DNA of 7,147 nucleotides from UBA4459 sp036351335 (GTDB taxonomy: Bacteria > Bacteroidota > Bacteroidia > Bacteroidales > F082). Both the position numbers and the translations under genes were made by a program. Numbering within the stretch: position 1 is the first letter of the stretch; each line of letters opens with the position of its first letter. Location of the stretch: assembly GCA_036351335.1 (NCBI GenBank), contig JAZBOW010000086.1, positions 1 through 7,147 on the forward strand, given 5' to 3'. A model generated the notes under the pieces. The model was not told the origin of the DNA and did no database searches. It saw only the letters and a program-made list of their open reading frames with translations. Of this stretch, positions 6,256-7,147 are shown one piece after another.

Positions 6256-6588
6256 TTAATATCTCAGCATCTCATTCAAGCCCATTTTGACTTGTCTGAG
6301 CTCCGCATCAGAAATGTTTCCTATTCTCTTCACCAATCGATTTTTGGAAATGGAACGAATATGGAATACCAGCACCTCCGAAGTTTGATCCAGCCCGTTT
6401 TGTTTGGTCGGTTTCAATACGAGGTTGCCTTTATAATTCTTAATTTTCGTGGTTAACGGACAGGCAATCACGATTTTCATATAAGTGTTTAACGCATTGC
6501 CACTGATAATCACAACCGGTCGATATCCGGCCTGTTCATTACCCTTTACCTGGTTGAGATCGGCATACCATATTTCGGCCTGTTTCAT
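6256..6588 (-). CDS. mazF: MazF/PemK-family toxin (endoribonuclease)
   Basis: A 110-residue toxin of a type II toxin-antitoxin pair. MazF-family proteins are ribosome-independent, sequence-specific mRNA interferases; the target motif here cannot be read from sequence. Family signs in order: AEIWYADL (4-11), GNEQAGYRPVVIIS (16-29), CPLTTK (43-48) and a C-terminal helix region (92-109). R23 and T46 align with the catalytic R29 and T52 of E. coli MazF, so the protein looks active. The length is typical. Its ATG overlaps the antitoxin stop as ATGA, a common arrangement giving translational coupling; the GGAAGG just ahead sits too close to serve as a normal Shine-Dalgarno. It is expressed from the antitoxin promoter. 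No strong terminator follows it; a 4-bp stem at 6209-6226 followed by ATATTTTT is only a weak candidate. Confidence 0.93.
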   Translation of the reverse strand: MKQAEIWYADLNQVKGNEQAGYRPVVIISGNALNTYMKIVIACPLTTKIKNYKGNLVLKPTKQNGLDQTSEVLVFHIRSISKNRLVKRIGNISDAELRQVKMGLNEMLRY

Positions 6589-6818
6589 CCTTCCAATTGT
6601 TGTAAATAGTCTGCCATGCCTTCTTCGGCCATATCCAGAATATCATCATCATTTTCAGCTTGCTTATACGACTGAATATACTCGGCTTTGTTCAATTGAT
6701 CGAGATATATGGAAAGTGCCCGCTCGATGATCTTATTTTTTGGTAGTGATAGTCTTTTCGCTTTTTCGCTTAATTGCTGCAAAATTTCGTCGGGTAAGGT
6801 GCTGGTAAAAGTAGCCAT
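6585..6818 (-). CDS. RHH (CopG-like) antitoxin of the MazF pair
   Basis: A 77-residue antitoxin. The N-terminal half is a ribbon-helix-helix DNA-binding domain: strand TFTSTLP (3-9), helix DEILQQLSEKAKRL (10-23), turn SLPKN, then helix KIIERALSIYLDQL (29-42). This fold dimerises and usually represses the promoter of its own operon. The C-terminal half (about 50-77) is acidic, with ENDDDILDMAEEGMADYL, and is the expected toxin-binding tail. It comes first in the operon, and its TGA overlaps the toxin ATG. The neighbour fixes the role: RHH antitoxins with MazF toxins are a known pairing, distinct from the AbrB-type MazE of E. coli. The ATG at 6818 gives a complete first strand and lies 27 nt after a TAnnTTTG box. 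Confidence 0.9.
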   Translation of the reverse strand: MATFTSTLPDEILQQLSEKAKRLSLPKNKIIERALSIYLDQLNKAEYIQSYKQAENDDDILDMAEEGMADYLQQLEG

Positions 6819-6844
6819 TATTTGTTAATTATATGTATAAATTA

Positions 6845-6852
6845 CAAATATA
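6845..6852 (-). promoter_or_regulatory. Putative -7 box of the toxin-antitoxin operon
   Basis: TATATTTG on the minus strand matches TAnnTTTG and predicts a leader of about 20 nt. No clear -33 TTTG is seen. The imperfect dyad TTATA, TG, TATAA at 6829-6840 falls near the expected start site and could be an autoregulatory operator, though the region is so AT-rich that chance is likely. Confidence 0.4.
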
Positions 6853-6868
6853 AAACATATTGGATATT

Positions 6869-6914
6869 AAAAAGCCGGTTTCATGCAATTTTTTAATAAA
6901 ATGATGAAACCGGT
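6869..6914 (-). terminator. Rho-independent terminator of the gene at the right edge
   Basis: A perfect 10-bp inverted repeat: CCGGTTTCAT (6875-6884) and ATGAAACCGG (6904-6913), with a 19-nt loop. On the minus strand the stem is followed by CTTTTTAAT, as expected of an intrinsic terminator. It lies about 55 bp after the stop codon of the partial gene at 6967-7147 and just upstream of the toxin-antitoxin promoter, separating the two units. The loop is longer than average. Confidence 0.7.
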
Positions 6915-6966
6915 ATATAACTTTCTTTAAAACCTGTGTCAGGCTGAAAGGCACTATATAACTAAG

Positions 6967-7147
6967 CTACTTTTTCTCAGAGGTTGTTGTAACGGTCCCG
7001 CTGATGGTAGCCGGAAATTTCTGCCCGTTCTGCTCAATATCCAGCTCTATTTCCTGGTTCAGCACTGATTCAATCAGCCAGCCCGTATTCACATCCACCC
7101 GCATTTCCCCGGTCATGGTGCCATTCATCTTCATTTCTTGGTCGTCA
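6967..7147 (-). CDS. C-terminal end of an unknown protein (partial)
   Basis: An open frame enters from the right edge on the minus strand and ends at TAG (6967-6969), giving 59 residues. It includes GTMTGEMRVDVNTGWLIES (9-27), then LNQEIELDIEQNGQKFPATISG and a short charged tail ending TSEKK. The pattern of GxMxGEMxVDxxTGW followed by alternating polar and hydrophobic strands looks like the C-terminal beta region of exported Bacteroidota proteins of unknown function, perhaps DUF6263-like; that assignment is from memory and weak. The frame is open throughout with normal codon use, and a terminator follows downstream, which supports a real gene. The start lies outside the window. Confidence 0.75.
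   Translation of the reverse strand, partial: DDQEMKMNGTMTGEMRVDVNTGWLIESVLNQEIELDIEQNGQKFPATISGTVTTTSEKK

Noticed and set aside
6485..6730. Plus-strand frame over the toxin-antitoxin junction
   Set aside because: It is antisense to two well-supported overlapping genes.

Overview
The window looks like a chromosomal segment of a member of the Bacteroidota. Five things point there: moderate-to-low GC, almost no Shine-Dalgarno sequences, TAnnTTTG promoter boxes in front of four transcription units, a signal peptide ending in the typical LFSQQ cleavage region, and heptamer microrepeats between genes. The genus cannot be fixed from the sequence; a Chitinophagales- or Sphingobacteriales-like organism is a guess.

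Layout. Positions 191-3935 carry a three-gene minus-strand operon, read right to left: a LolD-type ABC ATPase (lolD, 3264-3935), an exported protein of about 895 residues with 13 TPR-like repeats (544-3231), and a small TPR protein (191-520). The gaps are only 20-35 nt. Past the operon end lies a run of nine 7-bp repeats. Diverging from lolD across 196 bp is sucC (4132-5322), the beta subunit of succinyl-CoA synthetase, without sucD beside it. A degenerate CAAAG repeat follows sucC in the convergent gap. Next come a minus-strand lipoprotein of unknown function (5502-6038), whose promoter spacer contains an 18-bp A/T homopolymer, and then a type II toxin-antitoxin pair on the minus strand (RHH antitoxin 6585-6818, MazF toxin 6256-6588, 4-bp overlap). 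At the right edge is the 3' end of another minus-strand gene (6967-7147), closed by a hairpin terminator.

How the genes may work together. lolD and the large TPR protein share an operon and both point to the cell envelope: one is the ATPase of lipoprotein release, the other an exported scaffold. A functional link is inference only. sucC is a core TCA-cycle gene. The lipoprotein and the toxin-antitoxin pair are accessory. No complete undescribed system is evident. The best leads are the homopolymer in the lipoprotein promoter, the large repeat protein with its unrecognised C-terminal domain, and the intergenic microrepeats.
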